Assembly: GCA_003694635.1 (NCBI GenBank)
Contig: RFKQ01000001.1
Span: 1 to 36,442, forward strand
DNA: 36,442 bases
Origin: Planctomycetota bacterium
GTDB taxonomy: Bacteria > Planctomycetota > J132
Reading direction: 5' to 3'
The translations under genes and the position numbers were made by a program. Of this stretch, positions 1-7,640 are shown piece by piece. The notes under the pieces were generated by a model. It saw only the letters and a list, made by a program, of their open reading frames with translations, had not been told where the DNA came from and did not search any database. Numbering within the stretch: the first letter of the stretch is position 1; the number at the start of each line of letters is the position of its first letter.

Positions 1-165
1 AACCTATCCAACGCCAACCTCGAAAATGCTAACCTATCCAACGCCAACCTCGAAAATGCTAACCTATCCAACGCCAACCTCGAAAATGCTAACCTATCCA
101 ACGCCAACCTCGAAAACGCAAACCTCGAAAACGCTAACCTATCCAACGCCAACCTCGAAAACGCA
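1..165 (+). repeat. Tandem 30-bp coding repeat (pentapeptide pairs)
   Basis: Three exact copies of a 30-bp unit starting AACCTATCCAACGCC occupy 1-90. They are followed by a near copy (91-120), a 15-bp half unit (121-135) and another near copy (136-165). Each unit encodes two pentapeptides in frame with the gene. The window begins inside the array, so its full length is not visible. Confidence 0.95.
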
Positions 166-846
166 AACCTCGCCCTCTGCGATCTTGCAAATACCTTTAT
201 GCAAAATGCCAATGTCGGCGCTGGTGTGCGCTTCCGACTAAATCAACTCCCCGAACTCCTCTCCCTCACTACCCTAGAAAAAGGAACATGGCAGCTACTC
301 GTAATCCTAAGCCATTGGCTCGAAAAGGGAAAACATCAAAAATGCAAAACAACTCTAACGCGTTTGCGAAAAATCCAAGCCGTCTCCGCTCTTCCCTCTC
401 TGGTGAAATTTTTGGAACTCTCCCCCAACTCTCTGAAAAAAGATCTACTCAAACTAATAGAATATCTCCTGCTAACAGGGTTGCAACAAAAAGAAACCTA
501 CCTACAACAAGGAAGCTCCCACCAAAAACGAAAAATCTTAGAAACAACTCTACGTATCACCTTCACTCACCTTATCGCACAAAAACATTTAGAAACTAAC
601 CTAGCTCAAAAAAAACAAGAAATCCTAAATAAAACCTTCTCCCTACAAATCCAACTCTGGCTCCAAAAAGACTACCAAAACCTGAACGAAGTTCAAAAAG
701 AAATGCTCCTACAAGCCCTCTCTCACCCCAATATTTACCTACAACAAAAAGTGTATTCCTATCTCGAAAATATAAACTCCCCACAAATACAACAAGCTCT
801 GAATCTACATCGACTCCGCCTTAAAAGGAACAAAAATGGAGCGTGA
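1..846 (+). CDS. Pentapeptide-repeat protein, 5' end outside window
   Basis: The reading frame is open from base 1, so the start lies upstream. The first 55 or so codons are perfect A(N)LxN pentapeptides, alternating NLSNA and NLENA, ending near [21 protein letters not shown]. Pentapeptide repeats fold as a right-handed quadrilateral beta-helix, and this register (central Leu, Ala/Asn flank) is typical. The remaining 215 residues are Leu-, Gln- and Lys-rich and predicted helical, perhaps HEAT-like, with no motif I recognise. The stop at 844-846 lies inside the kinase-like gene that starts at 836, so the two genes are probably translationally coupled. The DNA repeats are almost identical, which suggests recent expansion. 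Function is unknown. An internal ATG at 199 exists but would discard the repeats. Confidence 0.85.
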   Translation, partial: NLSNANLENANLSNANLENANLSNANLENANLSNANLENANLENANLSNANLENANLALCDLANTFMQNANVGAGVRFRLNQLPELLSLTTLEKGTWQLLVILSHWLEKGKHQKCKTTLTRLRKIQAVSALPSLVKFLELSPNSLKKDLLKLIEYLLLTGLQQKETYLQQGSSHQKRKILETTLRITFTHLIAQKHLETNLAQKKQEILNKTFSLQIQLWLQKDYQNLNEVQKEMLLQALSHPNIYLQQKVYSYLENINSPQIQQALNLHRLRLKRNKNGA

Positions 847-2185
847 ATTTGTCATAAAACTACTTCGCAATAAAGGAATCCTTACCTCTGAACAACTCCA
901 AAACTGCGTCAAAGCTCAAAATATCTGGCAGTTTTTGGAAAAACAATGCCGTATACCCCCCTCCAAACTCCAGCATCTGCGACAAGAAATCAACATTATT
1001 CTCAAAGCAATCCCATCACAAAACAAAATCCCATCCGTCGACGAAAACTCCCTCCTCACCTCTAAAACACAAATTCCTAACTCAAAATTACCAAAAAATT
1101 CCCCGAAAATCCCTATCTCCTGCCCCAGCTGCCAAGAAAAAATCCCTCTATATCCCGCCATCATCCAACAAAAAAAACCCATCGCCTGTCCACACTGCAG
1201 CCACATCCTCTCCGTACCCGAGTGGCAAAAAGAATTGCAAATCCACGCCCCCTACATCCTCCTAAATCCAATAAACTCTCAACCTAACTCAACCACCAAA
1301 TCTTCCTCCCCAACCCCACAACTCCCCCTCGAAAATCTTCCCAACGCCACAACCATAGAAGGCTACAAAATTCTGCGCAAACTAGGACGTGGCAGCTTCG
1401 GAATTACTTACGAAGCCATACAAATCACAATGAAACGACGAGTCGCCCTGAAAATTATCCTACCTCATCTAACCCAACACCCCCAACTCCTACAAGAACT
1501 CTCCCAAAATCTTACCGCTCTAGCTTCCCTTCATTCCCCTAACATTGTCTCCTTAATCGATAAAAAAGATAAACCTTTCCTTTTCTATGTAATGCCCTAC
1601 CAAGAAAGAGGGAATCTTCGTGCCACCCTCTCCAACCAGCAGTGGAGCATGGAACAAATCCAAGAACTTATGATAAAAATTGCCGTAAGCCTCCAAAACC
1701 TCCATCAAAAAAACTTAGTACATAAAGGGTTGCATCCTGCCAATATCTTCCTAGGCGAAGAAGATGAAGTCATCTTCTCCGACTTCGGTCTAAGTACCTT
1801 AAAAACACACCACCAAGACAACTATATACCACCAGAATTGAAACAACCTCACCACCACCCCAACGTGCAAAGCGATATCTACTCACTCGGAGCTATCTTC
1901 CTCAAACTCCTAAATTGCATCGATTCCCAACTCGTAAATAAAAATATCATCCATTCCCTCCAACAAATCATTTACCGTATGATGGCCCCCTCCCCACAAC
2001 GTCGCTACCCTAATCTAGAAGAAGTACTCCTCGACCTAACCCAACTTTCCCTACTCCCTCCACCTTCTACTCCATCTACACCACAAAAACAACAAAATAA
2101 CCACACCCTGACCACTTTAATCCTAACAACTCTCATCGCCCTCTCTATGCTCCTTATGGGATGGGCCCTCCTGCAACTGCTCTAA
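836..2185 (+). CDS. Zinc-ribbon Ser/Thr kinase-fold protein, probable pseudokinase, C-terminal membrane anchor
   Basis: This 449-residue protein has, in order: a helical N-terminus; a four-Cys zinc ribbon (C96/C99, C118/C121); a Ser/Thr-kinase fold at about 176-405; a Pro/Thr-rich linker; and one transmembrane segment at 424-449 that places the kinase domain in the cytoplasm. The glycine loop GRGSFG (184-189), the VALK lysine K206, DFG (316-318) and SDIYSLG (346-352) are present. The catalytic loop reads HKGLHPAN (296-303) where active kinases have HRDLKPxN. The catalytic Asp is therefore Gly and the loop Lys is His. Known kinase chemistry predicts very weak or no phosphotransfer, but ATP binding may remain. 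The ATG overlaps the upstream pentapeptide gene by 11 bp. The 3' end overlaps convergent trmL by 63 bp. Confidence 0.9.
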   Translation: MEREFVIKLLRNKGILTSEQLQNCVKAQNIWQFLEKQCRIPPSKLQHLRQEINIILKAIPSQNKIPSVDENSLLTSKTQIPNSKLPKNSPKIPISCPSCQEKIPLYPAIIQQKKPIACPHCSHILSVPEWQKELQIHAPYILLNPINSQPNSTTKSSSPTPQLPLENLPNATTIEGYKILRKLGRGSFGITYEAIQITMKRRVALKIILPHLTQHPQLLQELSQNLTALASLHSPNIVSLIDKKDKPFLFYVMPYQERGNLRATLSNQQWSMEQIQELMIKIAVSLQNLHQKNLVHKGLHPANIFLGEEDEVIFSDFGLSTLKTHHQDNYIPPELKQPHHHPNVQSDIYSLGAIFLKLLNCIDSQLVNKNIIHSLQQIIYRMMAPSPQRRYPNLEEVLLDLTQLSLLPPPSTPSTPQKQQNNHTLTTLILTTLIALSMLLMGWALLQLL

Positions 2186-2656
2186 ATCTACCGCCTCCCC
2201 CAACTGCCTTCGCAACGCCTCATAAGCAACTACAGAAACCGCATTCGCTAAATTCAGACTGCGACCATATCTGCCAGGCATGGGAATGCAATACAACCTC
2301 TCTCGGTATCTGCAATAAAACTCCGCAGGCAAACCCCTCCCCTCATTCCCAAATACCAAATATACCGGCGGAGTAAAATCCACCTCCCAATAAACCCTTC
2401 TGCCCTTCGTGGAAAAAAAATAAAAACGCGATGGTCTGGACGACTCCAAAAAATCTTCCCAACTATCATAAACCGTATATTGAACATAACGCCAATAATC
2501 TAAACCAGCACGACGAAACTTCACACCATCCATGAAAAATCCTAATGGCCGAATTAAATGCAAATGAGCACCTAAACACACACATGTCCGACCAACTGAA
2601 GCCGTATTCTGCGGAATCTGAGGTGAATGCAATACAATGTGAATCCTCGCTTCCAT
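2123..2656 (-). CDS. trmL: tRNA (cytidine(34)-2'-O)-methyltransferase TrmL, SPOUT family
   Basis: This 177-residue protein matches TrmL, which 2'-O-methylates the wobble nucleotide of tRNA-Leu using S-adenosylmethionine in the cytoplasm. The N-terminus has the family pattern HIVLHSPQIPQNTASVGRTC. LHLIRPLGF and RAGLDYW follow. The SPOUT trefoil-knot motifs are FGNEGRGLP (102-110) and IPMPGRYGRSLNLANAVSV (124-142). E. coli TrmL is about 157 residues, so there is a charged C-terminal tail of about 20 residues. That tail is encoded within the stretch overlapping the kinase-like gene on the other strand and may be a local addition. The ATG at 2656 directly precedes the conserved core. Confidence 0.95.
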   Translation of the reverse strand: MEARIHIVLHSPQIPQNTASVGRTCVCLGAHLHLIRPLGFFMDGVKFRRAGLDYWRYVQYTVYDSWEDFLESSRPSRFYFFSTKGRRVYWEVDFTPPVYLVFGNEGRGLPAEFYCRYRERLYCIPMPGRYGRSLNLANAVSVVAYEALRRQLGEAVDLEQLQEGPSHKEHREGDESC

Positions 2657-2721
2657 TGCCGTAAATCCTAGCTACCACTCTAAATCTTCGTATAAGCGGA
2701 TTTTTTAATTTCCCTAAAAAA

Positions 2722-2898
2722 TTTTTAAACACCCCACCCAGGGTGGGGGGAGTCTAAAACAAGGCGCACCACCTCCCTTTGTACAAGCGATAAGAGTTTG
2801 CTTATACTTAAAAAAGGGGTTTTCTCCTTCCTGGTCTCTCCCTATTCCGACCCGCCTCCCGAGGGAGAGGGGAGAGGAGAAAACCCGTGTATGTTTGA
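2722..2898 (+). repeat. Structured 177-bp intergenic repeat, copy A
   Basis: It differs from the copy at 15875-16050 by only about ten changes. It contains a GC-rich palindrome CCCCACCCAGGGTGGGG, a middle segment containing TGTACAAGCGATAA, and a long stem-loop. The outer stem GGGTTTTCTCC (2817-2827) pairs with GGAGAAAACCC (2876-2886). The inner stem CTCTCCCT (2836-2843) pairs with AGGGAGAG (2862-2869). The apical loop contains CCGACCCGCCTCCCG. No terminal target duplication is evident. Confidence 0.92.
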
Positions 2899-3192
2899 GA
2901 GGTTTTCTAGCAAAGAATGTACCATTTTTAGAAAAAAGAGGAAATCTTTTATTTTTTTCGACTTCCTTCGGCAGTTTTCTAGAATTAGAAAATACCTAAT
3001 TCTTTTATTTTTAATGAATTACTCCAACTAAACTTTTTTCGGAATATTTGCAAAAATTGAAAAATAATTTTAACTGCTTTCTCTTCTAAAGGAAATAAAA
3101 CCAGAAAATAATCTGGCTTATTTTTAAGAGATCTGGGAAAATTTGAGCGATCTTTGGGGTCAGTTCGCTCTTATCCCGCACCGGAGAAGAAT

Positions 3193-3232
3193 GTAAAAAT
3201 ATTTAAAGTAACCCTGTCTCGTTTTGGGACAC
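3193..3232 (+). repeat. 40-bp hairpin element, copy A
   Basis: Its core is AAGTAACCCTGTCTCGTTTT followed by GGGACAC, preceded by an A/T-rich GTAAAAATATTTA. As RNA on this strand, UGUCUC (3215-3220) pairs with GGGACA (3226-3231), including one G-U pair, around the loop GUUUU. It lies about 295 bp downstream of repeat copy A in the same orientation. Confidence 0.85.
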
Positions 3233-3477
3233 ACGGATTTAGGCAGAAGAAAATCCAACAAAATTTCTCTTCTCGAAATGCTTGAATCCAAAATGAAAAA
3301 AGATTTTTATCTACATTAAATTAAATATATAGAAAAAGAAAAAAATCTGGCAGAATCTAATGACCGTTGTCCGCAAATTAGTACACTTTTTGCTAAGCAA
3401 AAAAAAACTCCCCTACCATCTGCGCCCTTATTTAAATTTGCCCTGGAACCAATGAATTCCAACCGCATCTGATAAGC

Positions 3478-6400
3478 TCATTTGTACTGCATCCATACCC
3501 CACTGCTGGCTGAAGCCCATACCTGAGTAGGAGAACTACCCACTATCCAGTAAAACGAGCGATCTGTCCCCACATTCTTCTGAGACCACGTTTTCCCTCC
3601 ATCATCCGAATAGAGAACCGTTCCACCAGCCCCTACAATATGTAACTCTTGACCAAAACCAAGAATAGCGCGTAGATTACTACTTACCGGACTAGTCTGA
3701 GCACTCCAAGACATACCGTTAAAATGCGCGATACTCCCCCCATCACCAACAGCATAGACATTGCCAAAGGAATCCCCCCATAGATGCACAAAATCCTTCG
3801 TAGAAAACGTAAGACTATCCACCCAATTCACCCCACCATCCGTGGTGTAGAGCACAGAGCCATCATCCCCAGCTGCAAAAGCTTGCGTAGGAGAGAGCAC
3901 CAAAAGCGAATGAAGAGTATCGTTGGCCGTATCCGCCGGATTGTTGGCCGAACGGGTCCAGGTGCTTCCTTGATCGGTGGTGTAGAGAATCACCCCGGAG
4001 CTACCGCAAGCATAAACTCGACTTGCGTCAAATCCCCGAATAACCCGCAACGAATTGCTCACCCCAGAGTTTTGTTTCACCCACGTTTTCCCCTGATCTG
4101 AGCTATAGAGAATGGTGCCACTTGCACCGCTAACAAAGATATGAGCTCCATCCCCTGTTCCCCAAACACTGTAGAGATTGGCACTCACTGTGCTATTCTG
4201 AGGGCGAAATGTCTTCCCATCAAAATGGTAGATGCTCCCCTCATCGCCTACAGCATAAGCCGCTGTGGCACTGTAGGCCCAGATGGAACGAAAGCGCAAA
4301 GGGCCAGCCAAATACCGATGCCAGCGTTTGCCGTCAAAGCGAAGCAAATTTCCCTCATTGGTGCAAGCAAAAATCACATCGCTGTTGGGCAAAGCGTACA
4401 TTGGAGCCCCTAAATCACTGGATCGCTCAGCGGTATGCTTGGTTATGCGAAAAGAACGAAAAGCAGCCTGCCATCGAGGTCCCTTAAAAAAAGCTCCCTG
4501 GGCGCCAGCTAAGTAAATGGCATTTCCATAGCTCCCCTCAAAAGGATTGGACGCATTGGAGCTGTGATCCCCCCAACTATCGCCCCAAAGGCTTTTAAAA
4601 TCCACTCCCATAGAAGCAAGCAAATTCCATCGCCCCGCACTTAAATCAAAAACATACACCTCTCCCCCCGAACCTGCCGTATAAATGTCGTAAAATCTGT
4701 TGAGAAATACCGTATACAAATGAGTGTTGTTGCCAATTCCTGTATTGCGCGCACTCCACGAAAGGCCATCATAGCGCTGTACCGTACCATTTTCACCAAC
4801 GGCGTAAACCTCATTCACCTCAAGACCATGAATCGCCCGCAAATTTTGAGCGGTGTTGCTGGTCATCGCCTGCCAGGTGGCCCCTTTATCCGTACTCCGC
4901 AAAATTGTGCCATTGTCCCCCACAACGTAAATATGATAGCCCTTGGGCGCCGGAGTCCCCTTGGAATAATTCCCCCAAATGCCGTATAAATTGGCAGTGG
5001 TGCCACTGTTTTGCGCGCTCCAATTGGCACCATCGTAGTATAAAATGGTACCACCATCCCCCACCGCCCAGATATTCCCTGCATCATATCCCCAAATCCC
5101 CCTCAAATGGCGCGTGGTGGACGAAACCATAGCCTGCCAGCTCTGACCATCGTAATGAACAATCGCCCCCCCATCGCCTACAGCAAATAGATCGGCCGCA
5201 GCGCTTCCCCATAGAGCCCGCAAAGTGCCTTGTGCAGGAGTGGAAAACACCCTCCAACTCTGACCGTCATAATAGGCCACACTCCCCTGCTCACCCGCCA
5301 CAAAGATTTCTTCCCCAAAGGTAAAAACACTCTCCCAATCGTGAGAACTTCCCAAAGAAATGAACTGAGCCTCCGAAGAGGTGCGCTGCAAAACCTTACC
5401 CCGAATCCCCACCGCATAAATCTGTCCAGCAATATTGGCCACATTTTTTAAAGTCTCCCCACTCCTCTGCTCCACCTTCCAGACATTGCCATCAAAATAT
5501 AAACTCACCCCATTCTCTCCACTAAACTCCCCCCCAACCGCCACCACACTTGTGCCAGAAGTCCCACTTACCTTGTACAAAGAAACCGTAGTGTTCGAGG
5601 CCATCTGACTCCAACTCTGCCCGTTGTAATGATAAATGGTGCCACCATCCCCCACAACAAAGACACTATCGGCACCCGCACCCCAAACTCCATTCAAATC
5701 CTGCGTCGTGGAAGGACTTAAAGAAATAGCACTCCAAACCTGACCGTTGTAGTGCAACAAAGTACCCGATCGCCCCACAGCGTAAACATCCTTGGCAGAA
5801 GAACCCCATACGTCATAAAGAGTATTGGTGGTCCCACTGGCCTGAACCTGCCATTGCTTTCCATCTGGAGAATAAAGAATCGTGCCCGAAGAGCCCACCG
5901 CAAACAACTCGCCCGTGTTGGAATCTCCCCAAATACCATTCAAAAACGCCGTAGAATTGGAGTTCTGCTTGCTCCAACTCTGCCCATTGAAATACAAAAT
6001 CGTACCAAATTGCCCCACACAATAAACATTATCCTCCCCATTTGCCCAAACTTCGTTGATATCCGCTCCCTCTGCAGGCACCTCCAAACGACGCCAAGAA
6101 GAACCATCCCATTTGGCCACAAATCCTCCCTCTCCTACAATATAAACATTCTGCAGATCCACCCCCCAAATCCCCTCCAAATCATCCCCCGGAAAAGGAT
6201 TGCTATACTGCCATGAAGGCGTGGACTGGACGAGAACCTTACCCAAACGCACCGGAAAAGGTGAACTCACAGGAATATCCGCCCCAATATCAGAAGACTG
6301 TGAAAGCTCAAAACCAATTTCACCAGTGGCGAAATTTTGAATATTAACCACAACATGCAAATAGGTATAACCTCCCACCGGCACCAAAAGAGAACCAAAA

Positions 6401-6804
6401 AAATCGGCCCCCTTAGAAGCATCTAAGGAGGCCACCGACGAGCCAAAAAGGCCTTGATCCAATTCGGGATTGTATACCCCATCCCCATCGTCTAAATACA
6501 ACCGAATTTGACTAACAGCATCCGCAGAAGCCGAAGCATACTGCGTCAGGCGAATGCGGGAGATGGTGATGGGATCGGGAAAAGCCTGAAAACGAAAAGT
6601 GCCCATGTAAATTTTTGTCGTGGAGGGATAAAGCACGTTGGAACTGGGTTGAGCCGCTACCTCTGCCGTGAAATGAACAGAAACCAAGAGGTTGTTTTCA
6701 ATAAATCGCGCCAGCCGCTTCCCCTTCCCACAAGCAAGGGGAAAAGCAAAAATGAAAAGAATTAGAAAATACCTCACTTTTCCAAACGTCTTCTCAGCTT
6801 CCAT
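3478..6804 (-). CDS. Exported beta-propeller (BNR/Ycf48-like) repeat protein, probable lipoprotein
   Basis: The ATG at 6804 is chosen because AAGGAGG lies 11 bases upstream, overlapping the sirtuin stop codon. An upstream in-frame ATG at 6912 would run deep into the sirtuin gene. The N-terminus MEAEKTFGKVRYFLILFIFA ends in FPLAC, a loose lipobox. Next comes a beta-rich domain with an acidic DDGDGVYNPELD loop that may bind calcium. The rest is about 22 repeats of roughly 40 residues of the form LxxIWGxxxxxVYAVGDGGTI.YYDGxSW, resembling BNR or Ycf48/HCF136 propeller blades. Twenty-one blades would make three seven-bladed propellers (inference). The ligand is unknown. It sits last in the apparent pst operon, 16 bp after the sirtuin gene. 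Confidence 0.85.
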   Translation of the reverse strand: MEAEKTFGKVRYFLILFIFAFPLACGKGKRLARFIENNLLVSVHFTAEVAAQPSSNVLYPSTTKIYMGTFRFQAFPDPITISRIRLTQYASASADAVSQIRLYLDDGDGVYNPELDQGLFGSSVASLDASKGADFFGSLLVPVGGYTYLHVVVNIQNFATGEIGFELSQSSDIGADIPVSSPFPVRLGKVLVQSTPSWQYSNPFPGDDLEGIWGVDLQNVYIVGEGGFVAKWDGSSWRRLEVPAEGADINEVWANGEDNVYCVGQFGTILYFNGQSWSKQNSNSTAFLNGIWGDSNTGELFAVGSSGTILYSPDGKQWQVQASGTTNTLYDVWGSSAKDVYAVGRSGTLLHYNGQVWSAISLSPSTTQDLNGVWGAGADSVFVVGDGGTIYHYNGQSWSQMASNTTVSLYKVSGTSGTSVVAVGGEFSGENGVSLYFDGNVWKVEQRSGETLKNVANIAGQIYAVGIRGKVLQRTSSEAQFISLGSSHDWESVFTFGEEIFVAGEQGSVAYYDGQSWRVFSTPAQGTLRALWGSAAADLFAVGDGGAIVHYDGQSWQAMVSSTTRHLRGIWGYDAGNIWAVGDGGTILYYDGANWSAQNSGTTANLYGIWGNYSKGTPAPKGYHIYVVGDNGTILRSTDKGATWQAMTSNTAQNLRAIHGLEVNEVYAVGENGTVQRYDGLSWSARNTGIGNNTHLYTVFLNRFYDIYTAGSGGEVYVFDLSAGRWNLLASMGVDFKSLWGDSWGDHSSNASNPFEGSYGNAIYLAGAQGAFFKGPRWQAAFRSFRITKHTAERSSDLGAPMYALPNSDVIFACTNEGNLLRFDGKRWHRYLAGPLRFRSIWAYSATAAYAVGDEGSIYHFDGKTFRPQNSTVSANLYSVWGTGDGAHIFVSGASGTILYSSDQGKTWVKQNSGVSNSLRVIRGFDASRVYACGSSGVILYTTDQGSTWTRSANNPADTANDTLHSLLVLSPTQAFAAGDDGSVLYTTDGGVNWVDSLTFSTKDFVHLWGDSFGNVYAVGDGGSIAHFNGMSWSAQTSPVSSNLRAILGFGQELHIVGAGGTVLYSDDGGKTWSQKNVGTDRSFYWIVGSSPTQVWASASSGVWMQYK

Positions 6805-6820
6805 AAATACCCTTTCCTCC

Positions 6821-7639
6821 TTAGGAATCCGGAAATTGAAGAAGAGAAGGCAAAATTTCTCCAGCAGCACCCTCAAAAACAAAATCCAAAAATCGATGAG
6901 AAACCGGTACATCCAAATTTACCACCGCAATCTTCGCTCCTCCCTGCGCCGCCAATTCCACCAACCCTGCCGCAGGATACACCACAGCTGAGGTGCCCAC
7001 CACCAGAAAAAGTTCCGCCTCTAACGCAGCCTTCTGGGCACTCGCAAGAACCTCAGGATCCAACATCTCCCCAAACCAAACCACATGAGGACGCAAAAGC
7101 CCCCCACACTCCGAACAGTGCGGCAAATCCGCCTCCCGAAAAGCTTTCGAAGGCCCATTCCCCTCTACTCCACCCGTGCCCGCAAACGCCGGAGTAATGG
7201 GAACCTCACGGTTTGGAGACACTTTTGCACAACGAACACAACGTACCTCCCAAAGGGAACCATGCAAGCGTATGAGATTCTGAGATCCCGCCTCTAAATG
7301 CAAGTCATCAATATTCTGGGTAATCAATGTAAAGGCTTTGCCCAACTTCTGAAATTCCTTCTCGATTTTGGCCAAAGCCAAATGGGCAGGATTGGGCCTC
7401 TTCTCCCCCATCAATACCCGACGGTAGTTGTAAAATTCCCATACCAAACCAGGATTTTCCGACCACGCCTGAGGAGTGGCCAACTCCACTGCAGAATACT
7501 GCCTCCATAACCCCCCCGGCCCTCGAAACGTAGGAATACCAGATTCCGCAGAAACCCCCGCCCCCGTAAGAACCGCGAAGCGCTCAGATTTTTGCAACCA
7601 ACGCTGAAATTCCGATACCTCCCCTCGCAAAACGCGCAT
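6821..7639 (-). CDS. cobB: SIR2-family NAD-dependent protein deacylase, SIRT5/CobB type
   Basis: This 272-residue sirtuin removes acyl groups from lysines using NAD+. Visible motifs are GAGVSAESGIPTFRG (26-40), TQNIDDLH (107-114), the catalytic His in RLHGSLW (H126), and two zinc Cys pairs (C134/C137 and C175/C178) 37 residues apart, as in SIRT5. EFYNYRR has Tyr70 and Arg73 at the positions that in SIRT5 and CobB bind negatively charged acyl groups, so desuccinylase activity as well as deacetylase activity is plausible. It starts one base after the phoU stop and is probably co-transcribed with the phosphate genes, an uncommon setting for a sirtuin. Confidence 0.93.
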   Translation of the reverse strand: MRVLRGEVSEFQRWLQKSERFAVLTGAGVSAESGIPTFRGPGGLWRQYSAVELATPQAWSENPGLVWEFYNYRRVLMGEKRPNPAHLALAKIEKEFQKLGKAFTLITQNIDDLHLEAGSQNLIRLHGSLWEVRCVRCAKVSPNREVPITPAFAGTGGVEGNGPSKAFREADLPHCSECGGLLRPHVVWFGEMLDPEVLASAQKAALEAELFLVVGTSAVVYPAAGLVELAAQGGAKIAVVNLDVPVSHRFLDFVFEGAAGEILPSLLQFPDS

Positions 7640-7640
7640 T

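Larger units (their letters stand above)
2657..3477. other. Long intergenic region, AT-rich, holds two repeat elements
   Basis: There are 821 bases without a credible gene between trmL and the propeller lipoprotein gene. It holds one copy of the 177-bp structured repeat and one copy of the 40-bp hairpin element, both listed separately. The remainder is AT-rich. A perfect small hairpin TTTTTGCTAAGCAAAAA lies at 3387-3403, without a properly placed T-run for a terminator in either direction. Confidence 0.8.

Noticed and set aside
1-165. CRISPR array
   Set aside because: The units are contiguous without unique spacers and form an open pentapeptide reading frame.
26-241. A 71-residue Thr/Pro repeat ORF
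   Set aside because: It is the other frame of the pentapeptide DNA repeat. The frame from base 1 gives a coherent pentapeptide protein continuous with the downstream ORF.
2981-2997. 17-base match AGAATTAGAAAATACCT also at 6758-6774
   Set aside because: AT-rich, inside a signal-peptide codon stretch at the second site, and without extension of similarity. Coincidence is likely.
2798-3031. A 77-codon + strand ORF in the repeat region
   Set aside because: It reads straight through the structured repeat (PPPEGEGRGENP style translation), lacks a ribosome site and is not conserved as protein in the other copies.
3387-3403. TTTTTGCTAAGCAAAAA hairpin as a terminator
   Set aside because: For the minus-strand gene the T-run precedes rather than follows the hairpin, and no + strand gene ends before it.
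6805-6912. N-terminal extension of the propeller lipoprotein to the ATG at 6912
   Set aside because: It would overlap the sirtuin gene by about 90 bases and remove the signal peptide from the N-terminus. The ATG at 6804 has a strong ribosome site.
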